Below are positions 22,824 through 32,748 of a DNA stretch of 64,000 bases, one piece after another. Position numbers and translations under genes: made by a program. Numbering within the stretch: the first letter of the stretch is position 1; each line of letters starts with the position of its first letter. The stretch is from assembly GCA_036936605.1 (NCBI GenBank), contig JAUPFV010000004.1, forward strand, positions 63,760,352 through 63,824,351. The letters run 5' to 3'. This DNA is from Limnanthes douglasii subsp. nivea. Lineage: Eukaryota > Streptophyta > Magnoliopsida > Brassicales > Limnanthaceae. Below the pieces are notes generated by a model. It was not told the DNA's origin. It saw only the letters and a list, made by a program, of their open reading frames with translations, and searched no databases.

Positions 22824-23200
22824 GAGTTTCGAAAGGGTGAATCTATTTCCTCTCTAATATATTTTATTTCCCCCATATTTTAAAATATACTCCACTTTTA
22901 TATTTCCTCCATAAAGAAAATTATTAATTTACCCTTATTTTAATTTTACTTCAAACACTTATATTTACTTCTTCTCCGAGCAACCATCCAAACACCAAAT
23001 CTACCTTAGAAATCTGTTTTTTGGTATCAAATTAATTTTATAAAACTTTAGAAATCTGTTATTTATTTGTTTATTTTCTTAAAAAAAAAACTTTAACTTG
23101 TTTTTTTATTTCTGACTCTCTAATATTTGTTTGTTGTCATTTTTACAAGATTAAATTGTCTTTTTGGTTGATTTGGTGATGTTCCGAGGTGTTTGAGTCA
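22824..23200 (+). repeat. Repeat copy shared with 54.7-55.39 kb, probable MULE-type end
   Basis: This begins near gaaagggtgaa and reads through cccttattttaattttactt, gactctctaatatttgttt, acaagattaaatt and ggttgatttggtgatgtt. The same succession is found on the minus strand at 55390-54720. Both copies start GGGTGAA. It ends against the copia relic. The family is unknown; the G-rich start and leader-like interior would fit a MULE terminal segment. Confidence 0.45.
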
Positions 23201-23309
23201 GTTTTAAAAAAATTGTTAATGCAACAACTTTAAAAAAAAGTGAGATACTAATTATTATTTTTTGTTAAAATGAGCCGACCTAGTTAAGCAAGTGCATCTT
23301 TAAATTTTT

Positions 23310-23880
23310 TATGACAAATTTAAGAGGATGAAGATGAAGGAGCCGAAAGTTGTATTTGACTATATGACACGTCTACAAATCATGGTAAAACAATTTAATC
23401 GTAATAGTGAAGCGATAACCGATGCATGAGCTTTGGAGAATATTTTGAGATCTTTAACAAAAAATTTGAGGATGTGTGTGCACGATAAAGAGTCGAATGA
23501 ACTTGCAACACTTACAATTTATGACTTGTTTGTTCTCTCGAGACACATGAACAACGTAAGAAGAATAAAGAAAATTTATAAGAACAAAAACTTCAGAACT
23601 ATGCGACATTTAAAGAAAAAAATACATTTTCCCAAAACTTTTGAGGGGGAGGGTGTGGTCGTAGAAGCCATAAAATGACCGCACTAATCATAAATGATAA
23701 TATAAGGAGAAAAAACAAACGAGTCAACAAAACTAGCATGCAAAAATGACCGATCAAATTATTCGAACATTGTCTGCTACAAGTGTCACATGTATGGTCA
23801 CTATGCGAAGAATTGACACTCTGAAAAATGGTATTATTCTGATACAGTATGACAACTTGCAAAAATTGTCGAGCTAGTAA
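23310..23880 (+). pseudogene. gag: Ty1/copia gag relic with zinc knuckle
   Basis: The + strand reads KFKRMKMKEPKVVFDYMTRL, then (after a TGA) ALENILRSLTKNLRMCVHDK and LATLTIYDLFVLSRHM. This matches the plant copia Gag pattern F..LKM.EGES..DYF.R and EKILRSL...F...V. Downstream, NIVCYKCHMYGHYAKNC near 23770-23820 is the CX2CX4HX4C zinc knuckle. Frames shift twice and there is no protease or integrase after it. The relic is old. Confidence 0.72.
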
Positions 23881-25400
23881 AAAAGTGGGAAAACAACTAT
23901 CATAACCTTGGACCATGAAGAGAATAAAAGTTTTCTACTCATGATTCAAAATAATTTGGTTGTTGGAATTGAAGAAATATATTTTAAGATAGCATAGAGT
24001 GAGATGACACATAAAGAAACTATTGAGCTAGTAGAGTGTATGGTGAGACAAAAAAAGATATTAGATTTAAAGATAGTAAAAGGATAAGAAACGAACATAA
24101 GGAGAACCAGTTAAGATAATAGAAAAATACTTGTGGAAAAATGCGACAAAAAGAAGTTATTGAACAAACGGAGATTGAAAAAAAATACAGTTTTTTCATA
24201 TTTAAAAGGAGAGGAGAGAGAAATAAAATTTTAAATTGAAAGAGAATGAGAGGAGACTTCATGAATATGAAGAGAATGAGAAGATATTGGCTTAGGATTT
24301 TAGGAAAGTAGGGAACAAGAGGAGATTAAAAGATGTTATTGAATCAGAGGAGACACATACTAAGAGTAAATAGATTATTGAATTTGAAAAATATGAAATA
24401 AGAATAAGATAAGTTATTAAGAAAAAAATTCAAAGTGAATTTGGGCAAATATACAAAACTTAAACGACTTTCAAAACAAATATATGAGAAAAATAGTTAA
24501 ATATGTTCATGGAACATCACTGTTTGAAGAGTTGTTGACAATGAATATTTATAAGAAGATCATGAAAGAGTGGATACTGTAAGAAAACTTAAAGAACAAA
24601 TTACAGATATAATTGTATAAGAAAATGAACTCAAAATAAACTTACACATGTTGCTATAATAAATAGACGAGATGAACTTAAAGTGAATGAATTAGTAGTT
24701 TCCTATAATTAATGTAGAATAGATGATAAAAATCCTCGGGATTGAAAGTTAGCTTCACAATAATAGAAGAATCGTACAAAGTTAGAAAAATTCCAAAAGG
24801 CATATGTTCGTGAATAATATGAAAAATCATCTTTTAAACATGAAAATAACAGGAAAAAAACATAGAGAATTGAGGTAACAAATCAGAACTTTGATGGAAG
24901 TTATTGTTTTGATAAAAAGGAACAACTTAACTAAATAATAACACAAGTCATAATGCTACAAGAAAGCCCCGAATAGGGTAGCCGAGTTGGTTGAGTATGG
25001 CATTCTTATAACCAAAAAGTCATGAGTTCGAGTCCCTCTACATACGCTTTCTCGGCTGAGCCTGTCACCTTGTGTGGTTTACCTTCTGGCGTTGGTTTGC
25101 AGGCTATCGCGTCAGACTGAGGGTTTACCCTGTGCGCACTCATTGCGCGCACTCATTGCACTTTAAGTAGCGGCTGCGGGTTCCCTCAGAAAAAAAAATA
25201 ATGCTACAAGAAAAGACAATATTTTAAATGAGTCTTCAGTTTTTGAAGATTTAAAATATGAGAAAGAGAAATTTGAGAAAGAATATAAAATATTAGATGA
25301 TAAAAGAGTCGAGTATGCTAAAGACCAAATAAAAATTGTTAAAGAAAAAGATAGACTTGTGAAGGTCCAAACATGTTAAAAAAACCTTTACCGAAAATGA
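23881..25400 (+). other. Degenerate tail of the copia relic, lysine/glutamate-rich, interrupted by a SINE
   Basis: Very AT-rich, with many short K/E-rich frames (for example DLKYEKEKFEKEYKILDDKR near 25240-25300) that would form coiled coil. Such stretches follow the zinc knuckle in some plant copia elements, but no diagnostic motif confirms it here. A SINE is inserted at 24966-25197. Confidence 0.4.
24966..25197 (+). mobile_element. tRNA-derived SINE, copy 1, with 16-bp target duplication
   Basis: The head looks like a tRNA with pol III boxes: A box gtagccgagttggttgag and B box gagttcgagtccc. A tRNA-unrelated body follows (cttgtgtggtttaccttctg; ggcggctgcgggttccctc-like end) and then an A tail. 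The flanks are the perfect 16-bp direct repeat ataatgctacaagaaa at 24950-24965 and 25198-25213, proof of insertion by target-primed reverse transcription. A second copy lies at 27140. Confidence 0.88.
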
Positions 25401-26736
25401 TCTTCGACAAACTCATAAAAGGATCGCCATGATGGATGATATAATAAATTGATATCTATAAGGGATTTTCTTTAATAAACATTCAAAACTTTCATTTGAA
25501 TATATTAAGTTTGTGGTTGAATAAACATTAGGTTAATGTTTAAACAAACATGAAATGCTTATGTTGAATAATCATTAAGATTGTGTTTTTGAATAAGCAT
25601 TATATACTTATGTTGAATACCCATCAAGTTTACTTTTTAGTTTTACTGTACAATGTTTGTGTAAAGACATTAATATTTTGAATTAAAATATGACAACTTA
25701 TGGTAAACTCCGAAAGTTATCAACGCATCGTTCCTTTTTTAGTATATTATTTTTTATTCCACATATTCGAAAAATTATTAATGAAAAACAACTTGAAATC
25801 TTGTATTTATTTACTAAAAACAAATCATAATTGCATAAAAGAGAAATAAACAAGATTTATGGTTAAAACCTAATATCAACAAACTGTAATTAACTAGCAC
25901 ATTAAATTGGATTCCACTCAATAAATAAACGAGTTTCATACCAATCAAAATCTGGTAACAAATATGTGATTTAAACATGAAGTAACTTTTTATTCGTCGT
26001 GTTCAGAAGCGATTTTCAAGATTCAAACGGTTTCTCAATTTTCTTGATTTGTTTTTGAAAAATCAATAATTCAAAACCATTTTAGCATTTGAAGGAAAAA
26101 AATATCATGGTTTAGTTTTAGGTATAGTTTTTCAAGAAAATAACTAAAACTTAAGTAAACCTATTGTTATTGTTCATCGATATGTCACATCCCTTCCTTT
26201 CCTGAAGTTTCCTTGCTTGTTTCTCAGTTAAGAACTATAAAGGCAAATGTAACTATCATGAACATGTTTCAACAATATTTATCCTATAACTTAAAGACAA
26301 ACATTTAAGTTTCCAACTTTATTCTTTAGGTGAACTAATTTGTGAAGTAATTTCAAAACTTAATATTGAATATATTTTTGTATAAAGAACTCTCACTTCT
26401 CCTACATAATCCATTAGGTGGTTTTATTATTTGAAATTAATCGTTTAATTTTGAATTCAAAAAACTATTATTGTTTGGACAGTTTAAAATTGTTTTTATA
26501 GTTTAGAAATAATGGTCACAATATATGTATTGTTTGGTTCAGAATATCACATATAAAAAATATAATTCTGTTGTTATAATTTGATCATTATTTTATCCGA
26601 TTGCGATTTTGGAGAATCGTCAAAAATATTTATGATGAGATAAACATAATAATAGAATAATAACGAGATTGAAGCAACGTTAATATAAGAATCGATAAGT
26701 TTCTATGTCGTTTAGGCGGAATCTCTTATTAGCATC
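25401..26736. other. AT-rich intergenic, no gene recognised
   Basis: Only short frames. A few local repeats of the type gttgaataa(g)cattaagttt are present near 25500-25630. Nothing else can be supported. Confidence 0.5.
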
Positions 26737-27115
26737 CGATGAGTTCAAATTATTCAGTCACAGCCCCCTGTGTTATCCGGACAAGGGCAATTCGAACTTA
26801 ACTTGCCACTGAACTATCCGGACAAGACAAGAGTAAAGAAATAACTAAACACTTTTTGACTAAGCTATGTGTTAATCAGCTTAATAAGTAAATGTGTCCT
26901 TAAACTTGACCCGGTTTCATAACTTGACCTGAAAGCCCATGGGTCTTTAATTAAGGGTATAAATACTCCAACCACTTTCAATAATGAGGTAATGAACATT
27001 TAATGCAACTAGGCGGCTCAAATCTCTCACTACTAAACACCCAAAACATGTAATACTCTACACGCTTTCCAAAACACTTTACAAAATTACCCTCAATCCA
27101 AAATAAACCTCACCA
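26737..27115 (+). repeat. Solo LTR of the A/A2 Tat family
   Basis: About 379 bp. It aligns with the LTRs at 9238 and 13173: it begins CGATGAGTTC (family TGATGAGT) and contains acttgacc(t)gaaagcccatggg, the TATA box TATAAATA at 26958-26965 and ccaaccactttcaataatgagg; it ends AACCTCACCA. The 5-bp flanks are GCATC and ACATC, matching at four of five bases, so this is probably a target duplication with one change. No internal sequence adjoins it on either side. Confidence 0.75.
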
Positions 27116-27139
27116 ACATCGACAATATTGACCATTTTT

Positions 27140-27356
27140 TAGCCCCCCAAGGGGTATAGCTGAGTTGGTTGAGTAAGGCATGTTTGTTACCAAAGGTCAC
27201 AAGTTTGAGTCCCTCTACATACGCTTTCGTGGCTGATTCTGTCACATTGTGTGGTTTACCTTCTAGTGTTGGTTTGCAGGCTATTGCATCCGACTGAGGG
27301 TTTACTCTGTGTGCACTCATTCAGTAGTGGTTGCGGGTTCCCTCTGGAAAAAAAAC
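27140..27356 (+). mobile_element. tRNA-derived SINE, copy 2, with 13-bp target duplication
   Basis: Same family as the SINE at 24966: A box gtatagctgagttggttgag, B box aagtttgagtccc, body with cattgtgtggtttacctt, and an A tail. It is flanked by attgaccattttt at 27127-27139 and 27357-27369. It landed just outside the end of the solo LTR. Divergence from copy 1 is spread along its length. Confidence 0.85.
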
Positions 27357-27530
27357 ATTGACCATTTTTAAAATAAATGATATTGATAAAAAACGCAAGG
27401 CATCATGAAAGTAAAATAAATGATTATTGAAGGGTTCCTTCCGAAAAAGAAAAAAAACATTGACCATTTTAAAAATAAATGATATTGATAAAAAATGCAA
27501 GGCATCATGAAAGTAAATTAAATGATTAAT
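27330..27530 (+). repeat. 102-bp tandem duplication including the SINE tail
   Basis: The segment from the SINE 3' end (gggttccctctgg, A run, cattgacca...) through caaggcatcatgaaagtaaa is repeated 102 bp downstream: cattgacc occurs at 27356 and 27458, and gggttcctt at about 27431. The second copy has a lengthened A-rich joint. It arose after SINE insertion. From 27531 to 27780 I see no gene. Confidence 0.7.
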
Positions 27531-27779
27531 GAATACATATATCAGTAAAGACTTAACTAAATCCAATAAAAGGATAAAGTAATGAAGATAGACGAAAGCA
27601 TTAGTAAAGTTTATATTAATAAACGACTGATACCAAATGACATTAAACTAAAGACAGAAAACTAAAAGGATATTATGATATTCATAACATAAAATTGTAT
27701 ATTACTAAATTACGCATGACGATTGAAGGGTAAAATACGAATGTTATATATCATTTATAATTGATTGTGGCACATGTTA

Positions 27780-29330
27780 TTAAGATAAACATGGCTGGTT
27801 TAAGGTTTGCAAGTATTTGTGGAGCGAAAACAGTTTGTTTGGAGACAGATTTGCAATTAGTGGTAAATCATATAACAGGGGTATCTGAGGCTAAGAAAGA
27901 GTAATTAGTTTTATATCTTCGTGAGTTTTAAAGCTTTAATATTTTGTTTGATAAAGTGGTTGTTGAGCATATTAATCGAGTAGATAATGCACTTGCTGAT
28001 TCTTTAACAACCATTGCTTACACATAAGAGTATCCTGGATATTATTACAGGAAATCCCTTCTATTTTGACACGAACATAAAAATATAAAAATACGATGAG
28101 GTGTTTGTTAATCGATAGACAATTCGAGGTGATCGATGATCTTATATTCTTGATTTTTTACTTATAGGTACGTTATCTTAAGATATAAAGTTAGCTTGTG
28201 TTAGATGTAGTGTTATTAAAGAAGTCTTTAAGTAGACCATTATTACGGTGTTTGGGTAAACATGAATCTCAAGAGATTTTATATGACTTGTATGATGGTG
28301 AAGATTTAGCTTACTGTGGGTTCAATTCTTTAACACGGAGGGTTTTGTCGGCATGTTATTATTGGACTTTGGTTATGAATGATGCAAAAAAGTTAGTACG
28401 AAATTGTGATACTTGTCTACGTTTTGCTAATTCCATTCATAAACCAACAGTATCACTTACTTCCATATTTTATGCTATTACTTTTGATATATGATGAATA
28501 GATATAGTAGGACCACTACCCATAGATACTAGAGGGCGTCTAAAGATTATTCTGGCAGTGGATTATTTTTTAAAGTGGGCTGAAGCTGAACCATTATCTG
28601 GTACGAGAGCCAAGGATGTTATCAAATTCTTGTGAATAATATTTGTTGTCGCTTTAAATTTCCTCAAAAAAATACCACAGATAACGATCCTCAATTTAAC
28701 AATAGAGAAATGGTTTCTTTTTGCAATTCGAGATGTATTACACAGTATTTTTCCACACATTTTCATCCTCAAGCAAACGTTCAAGTGAAAGTAACTAATA
28801 AGTCTAAGTTAGAAGGTTTACAGAATAATTCGACAGATGTTGCATGGAAATGGCCTAAGTATTTGTAATAGGAGTTATAGGCTTATCAAACGACTCATAG
28901 AGAGGTTTCTCGAGAAACTTATTTTGCCTTGGTATATGGTATGGATGTTTCAATCCCTGCAGAATATAATTTACCTTCTTATAAAATACTTCATTATTCC
29001 GATGAGTCAAATGAAGAGGCAAGGAAAACATATCTTGATTTGATCGAAGAAAATAGAGTTAGAACGCACTTGAATTCAACTAATTATCAAAATTTGATGA
29101 TGAGTTGAAGGTAAAAATGAGGGACTTTGAGGTGGAAGATAAATTTTTGAGGAAAGTATTTCCCCATACAAAGGAACAAACATCTTGGAAAGACGACCCC
29201 GAATTGTGAGGGTCCATATGTGGTAGTCAAACGAGTAAAGTCGGGTACATATCACCTCTACGATGAATATGTCATATTACTTCAACATCTTTGGAATATA
29301 GAACACTTGAAACTATATTGGGAGTGATTT
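27780..29330 (+). pseudogene. Old Tat gypsy relic: second RNase H and integrase
   Basis: Translation gives AGLRFASICGAKTVCLETD (RNase H), then after stops PLLRCLGKHESQEILYDLYD, AYCGFNSLTRRVLSACYYW, CDTCLRFANSIHKP, IDIVGPLP, VDYFLKWAEAEPLSGT, TDNDPQFNNREM and FHPQANVQVKVTN. The order and motifs match A and B. The zinc finger and parts of the DDE core are still readable, but the second catalytic site reads DNDPQF and the QVKV position has lost its Glu. It has many stops and shifts. It is the left part of the relic into which element B later inserted. Confidence 0.85.
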
Positions 29331-29527
29331 TTTCTTTTGTTAAACGTTCAATAAAATTTTATTGATTTTTGGATAAATGACCCTATCTTGTTGGCCTATA
29401 AAGGTTTTAATAAGGTGTCACGTGTACATTCGATGATATTAATAAAATTATTTTTTGTCAATGGTTGTTTTGAATATAAGTACTTAAAATATTTTGGTAA
29501 CAAGTCAAAGATTGACCATCTTTGAAG

Positions 29528-29880
29528 TGGTTGATCAAAATAAACTATTTTTATTTGAAGTGCTACACGTCTATTAAAAGTAGTATTCAAAGAAACAACC
29601 ATATTAGTGTTAATGTTTTTTAAACGTACTATTCTTATTCGAGGTGCTACACGTTCATTTATAGCACTGTTTGAAGAGATAATCAATTTGATGTGCTAAC
29701 GTTTTTTAAATGCATTATTTTTATTCGAGGTGTTACACGTTCATTTATAGCAATGTCTGAAAAGATAATCGAATTCAAGGTGCTGACATTTTTTAAATGC
29801 ATTAGTTATATTCAAAGTGTTGTACATTCATTTAAAAAGCACTGATTAAAAAGGATAATATTTAAGGTGTAAATGTTCTT
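29528..29880 (+). repeat. About 87-bp tandem repeats in the relic's 3' UTR
   Basis: About four degenerate copies. Anchor sequence (g/a)ttttttaaa(c/t)g(c/t)a starts at 29615, 29701 and 29788, giving a period of 86-87 bp, each followed by ttattcgaggtg(c/t)tacacgttcat. It occupies the same position, between integrase and the antisense ORF tail, as the 55-bp repeat of A and the 93-bp repeat of B, but the sequence is unrelated. Confidence 0.7.
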
Positions 29881-30203
29881 TACATGCACTGTTTTCAAAT
29901 GATAGTATGTTTTCGAAGTGTTAATGCCTGTTTCATAGAATAAAAAATTATTCAAGATATAATATAAAGCTGAGAAATAGTTGAAAGATAAATAAGGCAT
30001 TTGTTCATCAGACAAATTAAAGTGCATTTTTCAGCTTTACAAAATATAAGTTCAAATGCCAAGCAGTTAGGCATTTACAAAATATGGATCACCAAAAATA
30101 ACTCGTGATTTAACAACACAAAAATATATAAGAAATATGTCTTTTCAATCCTCTTGATCTTTAGTAGGAGAATGGTATGAGCTCCTTCAGAGGAATTTAT
30201 TTC

Positions 30204-30490
30204 TTAATCAGAAGCTTCTTCATCTTCCTCTGAGTTGGTTTCTTTGGAGAAGTCGTTTGGTATAGGGTCAAAAGCTTCACTTGTACAATTTTCCATGGGA
30301 ATCAATTTCCAAAAGCCTGACAAGATTTACTTTTAGAAATGCTGCATGGGATTCATGAAACAAATTAATTTTTTTCTGCTCGTATGCATTCTTGATAGCA
30401 GCAAGGGTCTCTAACCAACATTTGGTTTTGAAAACTTTTATAGCAAGGTTTTTTTGAGGAAAAATATAAAGTGTCACAATTATGCAATGC
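30204..30490 (-). pseudogene. C-terminal remnant of an antisense ORF
   Basis: The minus strand has a run with NLFHESHAAF (compare VLLFHEKFPKRNLG in A) and, in another frame, the acidic end FDPIPNDFSKETNSEEDEEA followed by a stop at 30206-30204. The acidic tail and its place after integrase match the antisense ORFs of A and B. The rest of the ORF, its promoter and the LTR are deleted: at about 30485 the sequence passes straight into gag. Confidence 0.5.
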
Positions 30491-31262
30491 AAACAAGCTG
30501 CGGTGGAAAAGTTAAAAGATTACACGAAGTGATTTGTGCTAACAATAAATGGGTTAGAGGATTGTGAAGAACTTAACGTTATGGTAGCTTTTAGACAAGA
30601 CATAATTCTGGGGACTTGGCGAATGAGACAGCTTGAAGAAGGATTTGACATTTAGAGCTTTGATGGATCAAGTTGAGGAGAATATTAAAGTTGAAGAATC
30701 TAACAGGGTTTTGAAGTAATTCGACTTCTACTTTGAGGACATCAAAACATGCACTTATTGGTCAAGGGAGCCAAGTGCACACTTCTAATTCTCAAGCACC
30801 ACATCGTCTGAGGGTTAATACTAATCTACCTCCTCGAACGGCAGGGGCTCCAACTTATGGGTATAATCATCAACCTTACCGGCCGAGACCAAATCAGTGG
30901 ATACTACCATATATTTCACGGAGCTAAGTGAAAATATAGCAACTATCTATGAGAAATCTAAGAGTCAAGTGCACTTTAGAAAGGTAACTTTAATAAATAG
31001 GCCAAAGGAAGAACATAACAATAAGTATTACAAGTATCACAATGACATTGAGCATCACACTGCAGATTGTATAACGTTAAAGAAAGAAATGCATATATTG
31101 ATAGAAAATGACAAGTTAACAGCTTTTGTCAAAGACCAAAACAGTGGGTTGAAAAATCTTAGCACGAAAACGCAGCAAATTGCTAATCCAAATATAAAGT
31201 ATGAAAGTTCACTAATATTATGGATTCTAAATGTGATAAGTTTAATAGAGCGACAAAATATT
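30485..31262 (+). pseudogene. gag: Tat gag relic
   Basis: It starts inside the capsid region (KQAAVEKLKDYT, INGLEDCEELNVMVAFRQ; compare ESLKEYISRFVNTKNGLADC in A). The middle is broken. The zinc-knuckle part is well kept: HNNKYYKYHNDIEHHTADCI, with the first Cys changed to Tyr (YX2HX4HX4C), then LKKEMHILIENDKL. The preceding ATIYEKSKSQVHFRK matches the other copies. It is joined directly to an antisense ORF tail at its left edge, so LTR and leader are missing. Confidence 0.8.
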
Positions 31263-31369
31263 TAGATTCAGACCTATATCGATTAATTTTGTTATATGTG
31301 GATGAACCACTGATTCCATGACAAGTTTGAAGTTTGTGTGATTTGTTTTAGTCTTTAACATTTTTTGGT

Positions 31370-31733
31370 GGAGATACTATGACTGGTAATACTAATAGTT
31401 CCAAAAAAGGCATGTAGTGAGTTTGGATACTCAATTAGAGGGTAAATTGTCTACTCATTTGTATGGAAAAGTGAATACACCATTTATTTTTTTCGATGAT
31501 GACGATCTTTGGAAGATAGCAGGACCTCATGAAGATGCGGTGGTTATAGGGCCAGACATTGTTGGGGTTCAAACTCAATGTATTTTTATAGTACATGCAG
31601 TTCATCGAATGTTTTGTTTAAATCTATGTACGAGAAAATGTGTAATCCACCTAAGATTCTTCGATCTGATTGCACCATAATTGGGTTTACTAGAGTAATA
31701 GCTCAAGTGATTGAAGAATTTAAGGGAGAGGTA
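31370..31733 (+). pseudogene. Gypsy protease relic, left half, cut by element B
   Basis: Frames give FFGGDTMTGN, then LDTQLEGKLSTHLYGKVNTP, FFDDDDLWKIAGPHEDAVVI and further VIEEFKGEV. These align with FGGDTMTAP, TQLEGG, FDEDDLRDIVCPHEDAVVIG and VIEEFEEEVLLG of element A. The DTGSS active site is replaced by a damaged stretch near 31600. The last five bases, AGGTA, are the duplicated target of element B; the protease resumes at 42466. Confidence 0.8.
31729..31733. repeat. Target-site duplication of element B, left (AGGTA)
   Basis: AGGTA directly before TGATGAG. An identical AGGTA follows the other LTR at 42461-42465. A 5-bp duplication is standard for Ty3/gypsy integrases. Confidence 0.93.
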
Positions 31734-32061
31734 TGATGAGTCAATAATTGTTTGGAAGAATATTTTGGATCTTGAGCCAGATGTGACTAGAGAGAGAAAG
31801 TATAGAGAGAGAAAGAGATTGTAATAGAATAATATTCAATGTCCCACCTACCAAGAAAGTGGGTCACCTTTTATACTAAAATAAGGTGGTACCGCTTGGG
31901 TCCTTAGTGGGCCGTCTACATATTTGATCAGGCCTCTTAGTAAGCATTATATTTACATATTGGTCCCCAAGAAATCCTAAACTCCTTAATTACTACATCA
32001 GGTAACTCTTATTCACAATTAAATCCTCATTATTTACATTTGGCGAATTCTACCCTCATCA
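31734..32061 (-). repeat. LTR of element B (3' LTR in element orientation)
   Basis: 328 bp, starting TGATGAGTCAATAATTG and ending CTACCCTCATCA. The termini TGATGAG and CTCATCA are inverted repeats. It differs from the copy at 42133 at four sites (two in gaaagagattg, one in gggtcacc, one in ttatactaa). It contains two closely spaced copies of tagagagagaaag. Confidence 0.93.
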
Positions 32062-32748
32062 GTAGCCCCCCAGTCTTCGGGAATATTACGAGCGAAGACT
32101 TATTGCCGAACCTACATCTGCCATCCGCTGCCCCTTGCGCTTCGAGCCAATTGTCTATCTTTGGATTAATTATTCTTTTTACTCTTGCGTCGGACGTCCC
32201 ACGGCACCGTTTGTCCTGACCCGACCTTCGGTCAGCCGACGGTACTCCTGAAGCCAATACTCAGGCTCTGCTGGATTTTTCTTACCTGATGTTCGTAGTT
32301 CTGAGTCAGGTCGGCTCCCGTGTTCTTTCGAGCTTCTGATCCGGGCCTCTCCGTAATGGGCCGATTCTTTATTTATCATGGGCTTCTTTGTGGTGGGCCG
32401 GCCTTTCTCAGTGGATACAGTTGCGGAGGCCCATATCATCAGTTGGTTCGAGGGGGATAGTCTAGGTTAGCCTTCGTCAGAGGGTGGTCGACACGTGTCG
32501 TCGTCTTGTAGGATGTGTCTTTGCCAGACTAGACTCTTAGGGAGACTCTTCGTCTTCCCGCTGTGTTTTTGTCGATTGGTATCCCTCGGTCATTCAACCT
32601 TGCCTATAAATACTCCACAATTCTTGATTTCTCTCAGAGGCATTCTAGAGAGAGAAAGTGCTGTCAGATCGTTTTCTAGAGAGAGAAAGTGTTTGCCAGA
32701 CCATTTAAAAGAGCATTGTCCGACCATTCTTGAGAAGAGAATGTTTGC
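32062..32748 (+). promoter_or_regulatory. Polypurine tract, antisense promoter and leader of element B
   Basis: Next to the LTR, gtagccccccag reads CTGGGGGGCTAC on the element strand: the polypurine tract, like aaggggctac in A2. A TATA box TATAAATA at 32605-32612 lies about 140 bp before the antisense ATG at 32749. The leader has two direct repeats of tctagagagagaaagtg (about 32644 and 32675). The upstream part (about 32100-32560) holds no gene. Confidence 0.6.

Noticed and set aside
24966..25050. tRNA gene on the + strand
   Set aside because: A and B boxes are present but the acceptor and anticodon stems do not form, and the unit has a body, an A tail and a target duplication: it is a SINE. 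The same holds at 27140.
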